A stretch of DNA of 20,864 nucleotides from Elusimicrobiota bacterium (GTDB taxonomy: Bacteria > Elusimicrobiota > Endomicrobiia > Endomicrobiales > Endomicrobiaceae). The number at the start of each line of letters is the position of its first letter. Position 1 is the stretch's first letter. Position numbers and translations under genes: made by a program. Below the pieces are notes generated by a model. It did no database searches. It saw nothing but the letters and a program-made list of their open reading frames with translations, and was not told the DNA's origin. Positions 5,993 through 14,275 of this stretch are shown here, in pieces. The DNA lies in assembly GCA_031256695.1 (NCBI GenBank), contig JAIRQB010000190.1, positions 1 through 20,864 on the forward strand, read 5' to 3'.

Positions 5993-8563
5993 ATGAAAAA
6001 ATGGCTGAAAATTCTCTTAATACTTGCAGGGCTTTTGATTTTTGTAGCGGCTCTATATCTATTGAATTCTCAATTAAAATCTATAAATCCAAAAGACGTT
6101 TTGCTCGCTTTAAGCGATATTTCAAATATAAAAATTGCCGCCGCTATGCTTTGCGCTTTGGGTTATTATATGTTGCTGGGCGGATACGACATCATAGCCT
6201 TCCATCACATAAACAAAAATGTCAGGTTAAAACCGCGTGAAATCTTTTTCGCTTGTTTTGTAAGCAATGCTTTGGGGAATAATACAGGATACTCTATGCT
6301 TTTCGGCGGCTCTTTAAGATACAGGCTATATTCTGTCTACAATGTCTCAATAGTTGACATCACAAAAGTCATTTTCTTTTCCTCTGCTACAATTTGGCTC
6401 GGTCTTTTTGCCGCAGGCGGTCTTATTTTTATTTTAGACCCCGTATCTCTTGCAGAAACTACGGGATACAATATCACCACAAGGACGGCAGGCGTATTGT
6501 TCTTGTCTATTTTGTCAGTTTATATCGTTTTATGTTCTCTGAATTTACAATCTATTAAATTCGGCAAAAAACAATTTTCTTTTCCAAATATACAAACTGC
6601 CGCAATTCAAATAGCGCTTGCTACGGCGGATTGGGTAATAGCCTCTTTAACTCTCTATATTTTAATGCCGTCTGGAATTGTCTCTTATTTTGTTTTGCTT
6701 AAAGTTTTTCTCGTCGCTCAACTTTTAGGCATACTCAGCCAGGTTCCGGGCGGCATAGGCGTTTTTGAAACTTCCATAGCGGTTTTACTGCCTCAAATTA
6801 TTTCTAATCCGTCTGTAATCGGCGGCTTATTGGCATATAGGGCTATTTTTTATTTTTTCCCGCTATCCATCGCTCTTTTTACTTTGGCTGTTTATGAAAT
6901 TGCCCGCCTTATAAAGAAAGTTGATGAAAAGACAAAGTATTTTGGAAAGGCAGTCTCTTCTGTTTTAGTTCAAATTCTTACAATCTCAACTTTTTTCGGC
7001 GCAATTATCGCTATTTTTACAACTTCAACTCCTTTCAATATCCTTGATTTAAAAAAAATCGTTAGTTTAATACCGCTTGGAATGTTAAACCTATCTCATT
7101 TCTTGCTCAGCATTACCGCTGTCGGCTTGCTTTTTACCTCAAGAGCGTTGCAACTTAGGATAGAAAATGCCCGCAAATGGGCGCTGATTTTTATTTCTTG
7201 CGCCATTGTTTTTTCTATAGTGATGGGCGGCAATTTAATAATACTGGCTTATTTCATCTGTCTTTTTGCCGCTATTTTTGCAGCAAAAAAATACTTTTAC
7301 CGCAAAAGGAGTATGTTAAATATTCCATTTAACACTATGTGGTTTTGCGCCGTAATCGGCATTTTTACCGCAGCTGTTTGGATAGGCTTTATTGCCAATA
7401 AGCAGGATATTCTTTTGTGGATAAAACACCCTGCAATTTTTATAGAAGCGCTCTTCGGCGATGAAGAGTCTTCGCGTTTTTTAAGAACGGTTATAGGCAT
7501 TTCAGTTTTGTTTGCGCTAATTGCCGTAGAGCAGATTTTTAGAAAGGCTTTCAATAAGACGGTTTATTTTACCGCTGACGACGCTAAACTTTTAATTCAA
7601 AATACAAATTACGTTTATGCTTTCAACGCTTTGATGGGAAATAAAAAATTGTTTTCAAACGAGGCAAAAGACACTTTTCTGATGTATCAAAATATAGGCG
7701 CTAATAGAATTGCTTTAGGAGACCCCATCGGCGTATCTGAAAATAAAAGAGAATTGATTTGGCAATTTAAAGAGTCGGGCGACAGAGACAATATGAGAGT
7801 TTCTTTTGTCGGAGTCGGCAATAAATATATAAACGCTTACAGAGATACAGGACTTGATATTGTGAGCATTGCATCAGAGGCAAAAATTGTTTTAAAAGAT
7901 TTTAAATCCAACGGTTATTTTCAATCTTTGAGTGAAACTATTTCTGCGGAAGGCTTTTTATATGAGATTAAGAAAAGCGATGAGTTTTATAAATATGAAG
8001 CGTCTTTTGAAAGCATAGACAAACTTTGGGAAAAAGAAAACAACTATATAAATAGGAATTTTATACCGGGCGATTACAGCGCAGATTGCGCGCGGGGTTT
8101 TGACTTTGGAATTCTAAAAGACAGAAACGGGAATATATCAGGCTTTTCAATTTTGAGCGGAACGCAGAATAAATATGAAGCGTCTTCGGAAATAGCGCGC
8201 TATATAAATTGCCCTAAAAATATTTTTGAATTTATTATTTATCAAAATGTTTTATGGGCTAAAGAAAAGGAATACCGATTTTTTAATTTAGGCTATACGT
8301 ATACAAAAGAAGACAGCGAAAAAGAAAAAGATTTTGCAAGGTTTTTCGCAAAAATTTTGGCTTTTTCAGAGCATTTCAACAATGATTTTAAAGCGCTCAA
8401 AGAGTTTAAGGATAGATTTGACCCTGTTTGGGATGAAAAATACGCCGCAATTCATCTTAATGAGCGCATAATAATGTTTGTTAAAAATTTCACAGCCTTG
8501 ATTGCTCCGCATAAAGAAAGAAAGAGAACTTGGCGGTTTTTTAAAAGGTTTTTTGAAAGATGA
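5993..8563 (+). CDS. mprF: Bifunctional phosphatidylglycerol lysyltransferase/flippase MprF
   Basis: An 856-residue protein with the full MprF architecture. Residues 1 to about 515 are hydrophobic with many membrane segments and hold the flippase region (FVSNALGNNTGYSMLFGGSLRYRLY near residues 85-109; QVPGGIGVFET near residues 250-260). Residues from about 523 form the cytosolic DUF2156/LPG-synthase domain: NTNYVYAFNALMGNKKLF, QNIGANRIALGDPIG, and a C-terminal FNLGYTYTKED. The family moves lysine or alanine from aminoacyl-tRNA to phosphatidylglycerol and flips the product, lowering surface charge and protecting from cationic peptides. The amino acid used cannot be told here. AAAGGAAAT precedes the start; the stop overlaps the tilS ATG by four bases (ATGA). 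Confidence 0.93.
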   Translation: MKKWLKILLILAGLLIFVAALYLLNSQLKSINPKDVLLALSDISNIKIAAAMLCALGYYMLLGGYDIIAFHHINKNVRLKPREIFFACFVSNALGNNTGYSMLFGGSLRYRLYSVYNVSIVDITKVIFFSSATIWLGLFAAGGLIFILDPVSLAETTGYNITTRTAGVLFLSILSVYIVLCSLNLQSIKFGKKQFSFPNIQTAAIQIALATADWVIASLTLYILMPSGIVSYFVLLKVFLVAQLLGILSQVPGGIGVFETSIAVLLPQIISNPSVIGGLLAYRAIFYFFPLSIALFTLAVYEIARLIKKVDEKTKYFGKAVSSVLVQILTISTFFGAIIAIFTTSTPFNILDLKKIVSLIPLGMLNLSHFLLSITAVGLLFTSRALQLRIENARKWALIFISCAIVFSIVMGGNLIILAYFICLFAAIFAAKKYFYRKRSMLNIPFNTMWFCAVIGIFTAAVWIGFIANKQDILLWIKHPAIFIEALFGDEESSRFLRTVIGISVLFALIAVEQIFRKAFNKTVYFTADDAKLLIQNTNYVYAFNALMGNKKLFSNEAKDTFLMYQNIGANRIALGDPIGVSENKRELIWQFKESGDRDNMRVSFVGVGNKYINAYRDTGLDIVSIASEAKIVLKDFKSNGYFQSLSETISAEGFLYEIKKSDEFYKYEASFESIDKLWEKENNYINRNFIPGDYSADCARGFDFGILKDRNGNISGFSILSGTQNKYEASSEIARYINCPKNIFEFIIYQNVLWAKEKEYRFFNLGYTYTKEDSEKEKDFARFFAKILAFSEHFNNDFKALKEFKDRFDPVWDEKYAAIHLNERIIMFVKNFTALIAPHKERKRTWRFFKRFFER

Positions 8564-9531
8564 AGACGCTTTCAAGTTTTTACTCAAATGTTTTTGACAA
8601 TGATTTAGCAAAAGAAGGCGATAAAATAATTTTGGCGGTTTCAGGCGGCGCTGATTCTATGAGTATGATGCATCTGTTTTGGATGCTGTCTAAAAAAATA
8701 AAAATTGAAATTCTCGTTTTAAATTTAGACCACAATTTAAGGAAAGAATCTCTCAAAGAGGCGCAAATTGTTAAAAAACTATCCGAGCGCTTAAATATAA
8801 AATGCATTTTGGATAAGATAGAGCCGCTAAAATATGCGAAAGAAAATTCTGTATCTCTTGAAACAGCGGGGCGCATTTTAAGATATGAAAGTTTTGAAAG
8901 GACAGCGGGAAAATTTAAATTCAATAAAATATCTACGGCGCACAATGCAAACGATAATGCTGAAACGGCATTGATGCGGCTTTTAAGAGGCGGCGGGAAT
9001 TTTGCCGGCATTCCTTTAAGACGCAAACTTGCCGCAAATATAGAAGTGATTAGACCTATGTTAAATATCGCAAGAAAAGATATTGAACTCTATGCCGCAG
9101 AACAAAATTTGCCTTTTTGCACAGATAAATCCAATTTCAGCGATATTTTTTTAAGAAACCGAATTAGGAAAAATATACTGCCTGCATTGGTAAAAATAAA
9201 TCCAAAAATAGTAGAGCATATCTTTAATTTGACCTCTATACAGGCTGTAGAAGAGGATTATTTAGACCAAATTTGCGCCAAAATAGCCTCCAAAATAATC
9301 AAAAAAAAGCCCAATCAAATTATAATTGAATTGAAGGGGTTTTTAGGATATAATCCCGCCCTGCGTTATAGGCTTTTAAAGAATGTAATTCCCGAGAAGC
9401 AAAATAGTTTTCAAATCAATTTCCTTGCAAAAAAAATCTCTCTTTCAGATAAATCCCCCCACATTTTGTCTAAAGATTGGGTTTTTAAAATCAGCGGTTC
9501 TAAAGCCGTTTTTAAAAAAGTTAGGCATTAA
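8560..9531 (+). CDS. tilS: tRNA(Ile)-lysidine synthase TilS
   Basis: A 323-residue PP-loop ATPase. SGGADS at residues 28-33 is the nucleotide-binding loop. The LDHNLR motif follows near residue 64, and STAHNANDNAETALMRLLRGGG (about residues 126-147) and FLRNRIRKNILP (about residues 204-215) are TilS hallmarks. The enzyme makes lysidine at C34 of tRNA-Ile(CAU), changing both codon and amino-acid specificity, and is essential where that tRNA is used. The C-terminal region is shorter than in E. coli TilS (about 430 residues), as in many other phyla. Its start overlaps the mprF stop, so the two are translationally coupled. Confidence 0.95.
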   Translation: MKTLSSFYSNVFDNDLAKEGDKIILAVSGGADSMSMMHLFWMLSKKIKIEILVLNLDHNLRKESLKEAQIVKKLSERLNIKCILDKIEPLKYAKENSVSLETAGRILRYESFERTAGKFKFNKISTAHNANDNAETALMRLLRGGGNFAGIPLRRKLAANIEVIRPMLNIARKDIELYAAEQNLPFCTDKSNFSDIFLRNRIRKNILPALVKINPKIVEHIFNLTSIQAVEEDYLDQICAKIASKIIKKKPNQIIIELKGFLGYNPALRYRLLKNVIPEKQNSFQINFLAKKISLSDKSPHILSKDWVFKISGSKAVFKKVRH

Positions 9532-9628
9532 AATTTTAGGTTTTGCCTAATGGGCTTTAGTAAAGCGGGACTTTGCGCAATGGACTTAAAGCAAAGTAGG
9601 ACTTTGCACAGCGGACTTAAGCAAAGTC
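9521..9628. repeat. Palindromic short tandem repeats between tilS and hpt
   Basis: TTAGGCA (9521-9527) is inverted as TGCCTAA (9544-9550) across the tilS stop. Next come two imperfect copies of a 31-base unit, GGACTTTGC...GCAAAGT, starting at 9568 and 9599. Each unit is itself an inverted repeat (ACTTTGC/GCAAAGT), and a degenerate half unit (GGGCTTTAGTAAAGC) precedes them. Read as RNA the region would fold into successive hairpins. Confidence 0.7.
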
Positions 9629-9643
9629 AAATGAGGTTAAATT

Positions 9644-10168
9644 ATGAATTCTCACAAAATAAAAACTTTAATTACAAAAGAGCGTATCCAAGAAAGAATC
9701 GCTGAATTGTCAAAAGAGATTCAAAAAGATTTTGAAGGCAGAGACCCCTTGATAGTTTCTATTTTAAAGGGGAGTTTTGTTTTTTGTTCAGATTTAATAA
9801 GGCATTTAAACCCTGAATACAAAGTGGATTTTATAATGGTGAAATCCTATATAGGGACGCAATCAAGCGGAGAAGTTAAAATAATTTCCGATGTGAAAAC
9901 TAATATAGAGGGGAAAGATATTTTAATCGTTGACGATATAGCAGATACGGGAGTCACAATAGATTTTTTAAGAAAAACTTTTTTAGAAAGGGGCGCTTCA
10001 AGCGTTAAGGTATGCGTTTTGCTTGATAAAAAAGACAGAAGAGTAGTTGACACTTCTGTGGAATATAAATGTTTTGATATTCCTAATTATTTTATCGTCG
10101 GTTTTGGGCTAGACTACAATGACTTATATAGAGGTCTTCCATTTGTAGGCATTTTAGAACAAATATAG
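9644..10168 (+). CDS. hpt: Hypoxanthine phosphoribosyltransferase
   Basis: A 174-residue type I phosphoribosyltransferase. The PRPP loop VDDIADTG lies at residues 96-103, preceded by GKDILI. SILKGSFVFCSDLIRHL near residues 38-54 and the SYIGTQSSG flexible loop near residues 67-75 are typical of bacterial Hpt, as is the C-terminal FDIPNYFIVGFGLDYNDLYRGLP. It salvages hypoxanthine or guanine to IMP or GMP using PRPP. The tilS-hpt-ftsH order is common in bacteria and supports the call. ATGAGGTTAAATT precedes the start. The 112 bases after tilS hold repeats that may affect its translation or message stability. Confidence 0.95.
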   Translation: MNSHKIKTLITKERIQERIAELSKEIQKDFEGRDPLIVSILKGSFVFCSDLIRHLNPEYKVDFIMVKSYIGTQSSGEVKIISDVKTNIEGKDILIVDDIADTGVTIDFLRKTFLERGASSVKVCVLLDKKDRRVVDTSVEYKCFDIPNYFIVGFGLDYNDLYRGLPFVGILEQI

Positions 10169-10177
10169 TTAAGCCTC

Positions 10178-10197
10178 AGTTGAGCGCAACTTTTTTT
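10178..10197 (+). terminator. Weak terminator-like hairpin after hpt
   Basis: AGTTG-AGCG-CAACT followed by seven Ts, beginning ten bases after the hpt stop. The stem is only five pairs, so termination may be partial. Confidence 0.45.
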
Positions 10198-10221
10198 GTA
10201 AATATATAAATAAAAAACAAA

Positions 10222-10238
10222 CGGCATAATAAATGCCG
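10222..10238 (+). promoter_or_regulatory. Leader hairpin before ftsH
   Basis: CGGCAT-AATAA-ATGCCG forms a perfect six-pair hairpin ending about seven bases before the AGAGAGG ribosome-binding sequence of ftsH. It could influence translation start; no function is proven. Confidence 0.35.
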
Positions 10239-10255
10239 CAAGCAGAGAGGACAAA

Positions 10256-12070
10256 ATGAAACAGAAAAACCCGTGGTTTATATTTTTTTGGATAAGTTTA
10301 TTTGTGATAATTTTTATGCTTATGAATTCTGCCCGTCAAAAAAACGAAGAGGTAGAAATTAAATATTCTCAATTTAAACAAGAGATAAAGAACGGCAATA
10401 TAGCCAATGTCACAGTGGCGCCGGATATTATCAAAGGCGAATTTAACGACAATGGAACTGTGAAAAAATTCAAAACTACTCCAATGGACGACCCAAATCT
10501 TGTAAAAGATATGGAAGAAAACAACGTTAAGACTTTTTCAGGCTCGCAAGGCGGGAAATTATTTACATCGCTGCTCATCAGTTGGGGACCTTTGATAATT
10601 TTTATGCTTTTCTTTATTTGGATGATGAGAGGTATGGCGGGCGGAGGGAAGCAGGCTATGGCTTTCAGCAAGAGCAAGGCTAAATTGGCGGGCGCGGGAA
10701 ATACAAAGATAACTTTTAAAGATGTAGCCGGCTGCGATGAGGCTAAAGAAGAATTGCAAGAAATTATTGAATTTCTAAAAGACCCCGCTAAATTCAAAAA
10801 ACTCGGTGGCAAAATTCCAAAAGGAGTTCTGCTGTTCGGCTCTCCTGGGACGGGAAAGACTTTGCTTGCAAAAGCGGTGGCAGGCGAAGCGGGAGTGCCT
10901 TTCTTTTCTTCAAGCGGCTCTGAATTTGTAGAAATGTTTGTAGGCGTAGGCGCTTCAAGAGTTAGAGATTTATTTGACCAAGGGCGCAAAAATGCTCCTT
11001 GTCTATTATTTGTTGATGAAATTGACGCGGTGGGGCGTCATAGATTTGCCGGGATAGGCGGAGGACACGATGAAAGAGAGCAAACTTTAAATCAACTTCT
11101 CGTTGAAATGGACGGTTTTGACACCAAAGAAGGAGTGATTTTAATAGCAGCCACAAATAGACCCGATGTTTTAGACCCCGCTTTGACGCGCCCGGGCAGG
11201 TTTGACAGACAAATAATCGTGCCGAATCCCACCTTAAAAGATAGAGAAGCAATTTTGGGCGTGCATTCAAAAAATATCAAAATGGAAAATACAGTCAATT
11301 TAGGCATTGTGGCAAAAAGAACGCCCGGATTTTCAGGCGCTGATTTGGCAAATGTGGTAAATGAAGCGGCATTGCTAGCGGCAAGGCTAAATCAAGAAGC
11401 GGCGAATATGAAAAATTTTGAAGATGCCATTGATAGAGTTTTAGCGGGTCCGGCAAGAAAATCTATGATAAGCGGCAAAGAGGAACTCAAAAGAATCGCA
11501 TATCACGAATCAGGACACGCTATAGTTGCCAAAAAACTTCCAAAAGCAGACCCAGTCCACAAAGTTTCAATAATTCCCCGCGGACAAGCATTGGGGCTTA
11601 CTTGGCAAATTCCCGAAGATGACAAACATTTGACGTCAAAAGAGGAAGCATTAGACAGAATCACTGTGCTTTTCGGCGGCAGAGCCGCAGAGCAAGTCGT
11701 TTTTGACGAGATGACTACGGGCGCTTCAAATGATATTTCTCAAGCCACAAAACTTGCCACGCATATGGTTACAACTTTCGGTATGAGCGATAAAGTAGGT
11801 CCTATTTCTTTAGATAAAGGGAGCGAGGAGATATTTTTAGGCAAAGATATATCAAGGGACTCTCATCTGTCTGAAAAAATGTCTGAACTCATAGACAGCG
11901 AAATCAAAAAAATCATAGACGATTGTCTAAAAAAAGCCAAAGACATTTTAAAGAAAAACAGAAAAACATTAGACGCTATGGTCTCTTATCTTTTGGAAAA
12001 AGAGACTTTAAGCGCCGAGGAAGTTGATTTGATAATAGAAGGGAAATCTTTAGGGACTGCCGCTGTTTAG
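10256..12070 (+). CDS. ftsH: ATP-dependent zinc metalloprotease FtsH
   Basis: A 604-residue membrane AAA+ protease with a complete set of motifs. Two hydrophobic segments (about residues 6-22 and 100-123) enclose a periplasmic domain. Walker A is GSPGTGKT (residues 195-202; Ser replaces the usual Pro), followed by the pore region FVEMFVGVGASRVR, Walker B LLFVDEID (D254, E255) and the SRH motif RPGRFDRQI. The zinc motif HESGH is at residues 417-421, with the third ligand region FDEMTTGASND. FtsH degrades misfolded membrane proteins and regulatory proteins such as LpxC in Gram-negatives. Length and layout are normal. It begins a long co-directional run; the next gene starts 17 bases later. Confidence 0.97.
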   Translation: MKQKNPWFIFFWISLFVIIFMLMNSARQKNEEVEIKYSQFKQEIKNGNIANVTVAPDIIKGEFNDNGTVKKFKTTPMDDPNLVKDMEENNVKTFSGSQGGKLFTSLLISWGPLIIFMLFFIWMMRGMAGGGKQAMAFSKSKAKLAGAGNTKITFKDVAGCDEAKEELQEIIEFLKDPAKFKKLGGKIPKGVLLFGSPGTGKTLLAKAVAGEAGVPFFSSSGSEFVEMFVGVGASRVRDLFDQGRKNAPCLLFVDEIDAVGRHRFAGIGGGHDEREQTLNQLLVEMDGFDTKEGVILIAATNRPDVLDPALTRPGRFDRQIIVPNPTLKDREAILGVHSKNIKMENTVNLGIVAKRTPGFSGADLANVVNEAALLAARLNQEAANMKNFEDAIDRVLAGPARKSMISGKEELKRIAYHESGHAIVAKKLPKADPVHKVSIIPRGQALGLTWQIPEDDKHLTSKEEALDRITVLFGGRAAEQVVFDEMTTGASNDISQATKLATHMVTTFGMSDKVGPISLDKGSEEIFLGKDISRDSHLSEKMSELIDSEIKKIIDDCLKKAKDILKKNRKTLDAMVSYLLEKETLSAEEVDLIIEGKSLGTAAV

Positions 12071-12087
12071 CGTTAAGGATAAATGAG

Positions 12088-13065
12088 ATGAAAAAACTCC
12101 ATCGCTTTATCGGCGATTTTGTCAGAAATAAAACTTGCTTTTTTATCATTTTGTTTTCAGAGTATATGAATTTAAAGCCGTTCTTTGAGGATTATTTTAA
12201 GCAAAATGATATGGATAAAGCGTTTCGTAAACTTATATCGGGGTTAGACAAAGACAGCGTTGATTTAGTTTTTTTGATAATCAAAAGAATTAAAACTGTA
12301 ATCAAAAAGCCGAAAATTTTCCCCGCTGTATTTTTGAAAACTAAAGAAGAAAAACGGCAAATGTCTGTTATAGAGAAAGAGATGGCGTCTATAAAAAAGA
12401 CAGATAAAGGCTTTTATACATATAAGGGTTTTATCCTGCGCGATAAAAACTATTTTGATGTTATAAGAGATGATTTTTTGGCTGAGAATGTATTGGAGGG
12501 GCAGGCTGTATCCAAAATCAAAAACAATAATATTATTGATGCGGGCGCTTTCATAGGAGACAGCGCCCTTGTTTTTTCTCAATACACAGATAAGAAAATT
12601 TATGCTTTTGAGCCGTCGGCAAATAACTATCATCTGTTATTAAAGACAATAGAATTAAATTCTATGAGCGGTAAAATAATTCCGATAAATAAAGGCATTA
12701 GCGGCGGCAGCGAAAAACTCTTTATATCAGACAATACTTCCTCCTCTTGTCTATCCAAAGAATATATTGAAGGCGCAATGCAAATAGAGACAACGGCATT
12801 GGATAGTTTTGTCAAAGAAAACAATTTAGATATTGGGCTTATAAAAACTGATGTTGAAGGTTTTGAAATGAATTTATTAAACGGGGCGCAAGAGACAATA
12901 AAGGCTCAAAGACCAGTGATGCTTATCAGCATTTATCACAATGCGAGGGACTTTTTTGAAATAAAGCCTTTAATAGAAAGTTGGAATTTAAACTATAAAT
13001 TTAAAATACGAAAGATGTCTTTTGCGCTTTTTTTAGAAACTGTTTTAATTTGTCTGCCTCAATAA
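12088..13065 (+). CDS. FkbM family methyltransferase, intact copy
   Basis: A 325-residue protein. The N-terminal 140 residues have no clear family match. From about residue 145 a class I SAM-dependent methyltransferase fold begins: NNNIIDAGAFIGDSALVFSQY (motif I), KIYAFEPSANNY (acidic end of strand 2), then LDIGLIKTDVEGFEMNLLNGA, the FkbM hallmark KxDVEGxE. FkbM enzymes O-methylate sugars and natural products; here a surface glycan is a likely but unproven target. AAGGAT precedes the ATG by seven bases. It follows ftsH by 17 bases and is followed by a related, interrupted gene. Its C-terminal coding region is almost identical in DNA to that of its neighbour. Confidence 0.88.
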   Translation: MKKLHRFIGDFVRNKTCFFIILFSEYMNLKPFFEDYFKQNDMDKAFRKLISGLDKDSVDLVFLIIKRIKTVIKKPKIFPAVFLKTKEEKRQMSVIEKEMASIKKTDKGFYTYKGFILRDKNYFDVIRDDFLAENVLEGQAVSKIKNNNIIDAGAFIGDSALVFSQYTDKKIYAFEPSANNYHLLLKTIELNSMSGKIIPINKGISGGSEKLFISDNTSSSCLSKEYIEGAMQIETTALDSFVKENNLDIGLIKTDVEGFEMNLLNGAQETIKAQRPVMLISIYHNARDFFEIKPLIESWNLNYKFKIRKMSFALFLETVLICLPQ

Positions 13066-13100
13066 AATCTGCCGTAAAAACAAAGGAGACTTTTCTTTTT

Positions 13101-13703
13101 ATGAACAAACTTTTTTCAATTAAGAAAGATTCGCAATATGCTGTTGTCAGTTTTCTATCTTTTTCTATAGTGTGTTCAAATTGTTCAGAGGTTGGTTTAA
13201 TAAAACAAATACTCAATAAAATCGTTAAGAAAATAAAAACAATGCTCGGCTTTAAGTATAAAATATATGGGAATAAGCGGCAGTTTTATATTGAAGCGCC
13301 CTCGCCTGACAGCATATTTCATTCATTCAATTCTTATTTCAAAGGCGGTATTTCCAACGCTTATTTGAATCTGACAAATGGATTAGACGCTCAAAGCGTT
13401 AAAGAAGCGCAGCGCATAATAGATAGACTTAAAAAAACTTTAAAGCATCCATTTTCATACTTGCGCTTTGAGCCTGAATTTGATGAAAAATCTTTGATTA
13501 TAGACATTGAAACAAAATTAAAAAGCAAAATTACTAAAAATTCAGACGGCGCTTTTTCATATCAAGATTTTATTTTGCCTTTAAATGAATTCTCTGAAAA
13601 TGTTTTTTATTTTAGATACGGCATTGAGGATATTCTAAGAAATGATAAAACAGAAATAGACGGCAATACCCCCCCCCCCCCCGTCTGTTTCTATTGCCGA
13701 TAA
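13101..13703 (+). CDS. FkbM family methyltransferase, 5' part, frameshifted at poly-C tract
   Basis: This is the N-terminal part (200 residues) of a second FkbM-type protein. It carries a divergent region comparable to the first 140 residues of the preceding gene (YLNLTNGLDAQSVKEAQRIIDR resembles its LISGLDKDSVDLVFLIIKR). It then runs into a tract of 14 Cs (13669-13682), encoding TPPPP, and stops at TAA 13701 after VCFYCR. It contains no SAM-binding motif, so it should be inactive as a methyltransferase. The frame is open from 13050, but I chose ATG 13101 because AAAGGAG lies upstream. With one C fewer the frame would continue through the downstream part and give a 387-residue protein. Confidence 0.8.
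   Translation: MNKLFSIKKDSQYAVVSFLSFSIVCSNCSEVGLIKQILNKIVKKIKTMLGFKYKIYGNKRQFYIEAPSPDSIFHSFNSYFKGGISNAYLNLTNGLDAQSVKEAQRIIDRLKKTLKHPFSYLRFEPEFDEKSLIIDIETKLKSKITKNSDGAFSYQDFILPLNEFSENVFYFRYGIEDILRNDKTEIDGNTPPPPVCFYCR
13669..13682 (+). repeat. Poly-C tract of 14 bases, probable phase-variation switch
   Basis: An uninterrupted run of 14 Cs inside the second FkbM gene. At 14 the reading frame ends at 13701; at 13 (or 10 or 16) the upstream and downstream halves are in one frame. Homopolymers of this length slip readily during replication, and G/C tracts in glycan-modifying genes are a classic phase-variation arrangement. Such tracts are also prone to sequencing error, so the exact count is uncertain. 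Confidence 0.85.
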
Positions 13704-13758
13704 AATCAAAAACAACAATATCATTGACGCAGGCGCTTATATAGGCGATTCGGCTCTA

Positions 13759-14265
13759 TTGTTTTCAAAATATACTGATAAATTAGTCTATGCTTTTGAG
13801 CCTGACAGAAACAATTACAATTTAATGCTTAAAACAATAGAGATAAATAATTTGACTGATAAAATAATGCCCGTAAATAAAGGTTTAGGCGATAAGATAA
13901 GCGAAATGTTTATTGCAAATAACGGCGAAGGCGCTGCCGCTTTTTTTATTTCTGCTGAACCGATAGGCAATGATGAAACAGCGCAAATAATAACAATAGA
14001 CAATTTTGTCAGAGAGAATAATTTAAACATCGGTCTTATAAAAACTGATGTAGAAGGTTTTGAAATAAATTTATTAAACGGGGCGAAAGAGACAATAAAG
14101 GCTCAAAGACCAATAATGCTTATCAGCATTTATCACAATGCGAGGGACTTTTTTGAAATAAAGCCTTTAATAGAAAGTTGGAAATTAAATTATCGTTTTC
14201 AAATTAGAAAATATATAGCCTCTCACATTTTTGGCGACACTATGTTGATTTGTCTGCCTAATTGA
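13759..14265 (+). CDS. FkbM family methyltransferase, 3' part, catalytic domain out of frame
   Basis: The catalytic half of the second FkbM gene, shifted from the 5' part by the poly-C tract. Homology in this frame begins upstream of the first ATG: from 13684 it reads SVSIADKIKNNNIIDAGAYIGDS, matching SKIKNNNIIDAGAFIGDS of the intact neighbour, so the SAM-binding motif I lies before the 13759 ATG. The listed 168 residues contain YAFEPDRNNYN and LNIGLIKTDVEGFEINLLNGA. An ATG 13759 product would lack motif I and is unlikely to be active. I read this as the downstream part of one switchable gene (13101-14265) rather than an independent gene. folE follows after ten bases. Confidence 0.75.
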   Translation: MFSKYTDKLVYAFEPDRNNYNLMLKTIEINNLTDKIMPVNKGLGDKISEMFIANNGEGAAAFFISAEPIGNDETAQIITIDNFVRENNLNIGLIKTDVEGFEINLLNGAKETIKAQRPIMLISIYHNARDFFEIKPLIESWKLNYRFQIRKYIASHIFGDTMLICLPN

Positions 14266-14275
14266 AGGTGTAAAA

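Noticed and set aside
13759..14265. Independent short methyltransferase started at ATG 13759
   Set aside because: Homology to the intact neighbour continues upstream of this ATG and includes the SAM-binding motif, so it is the rear part of a frameshifted gene.
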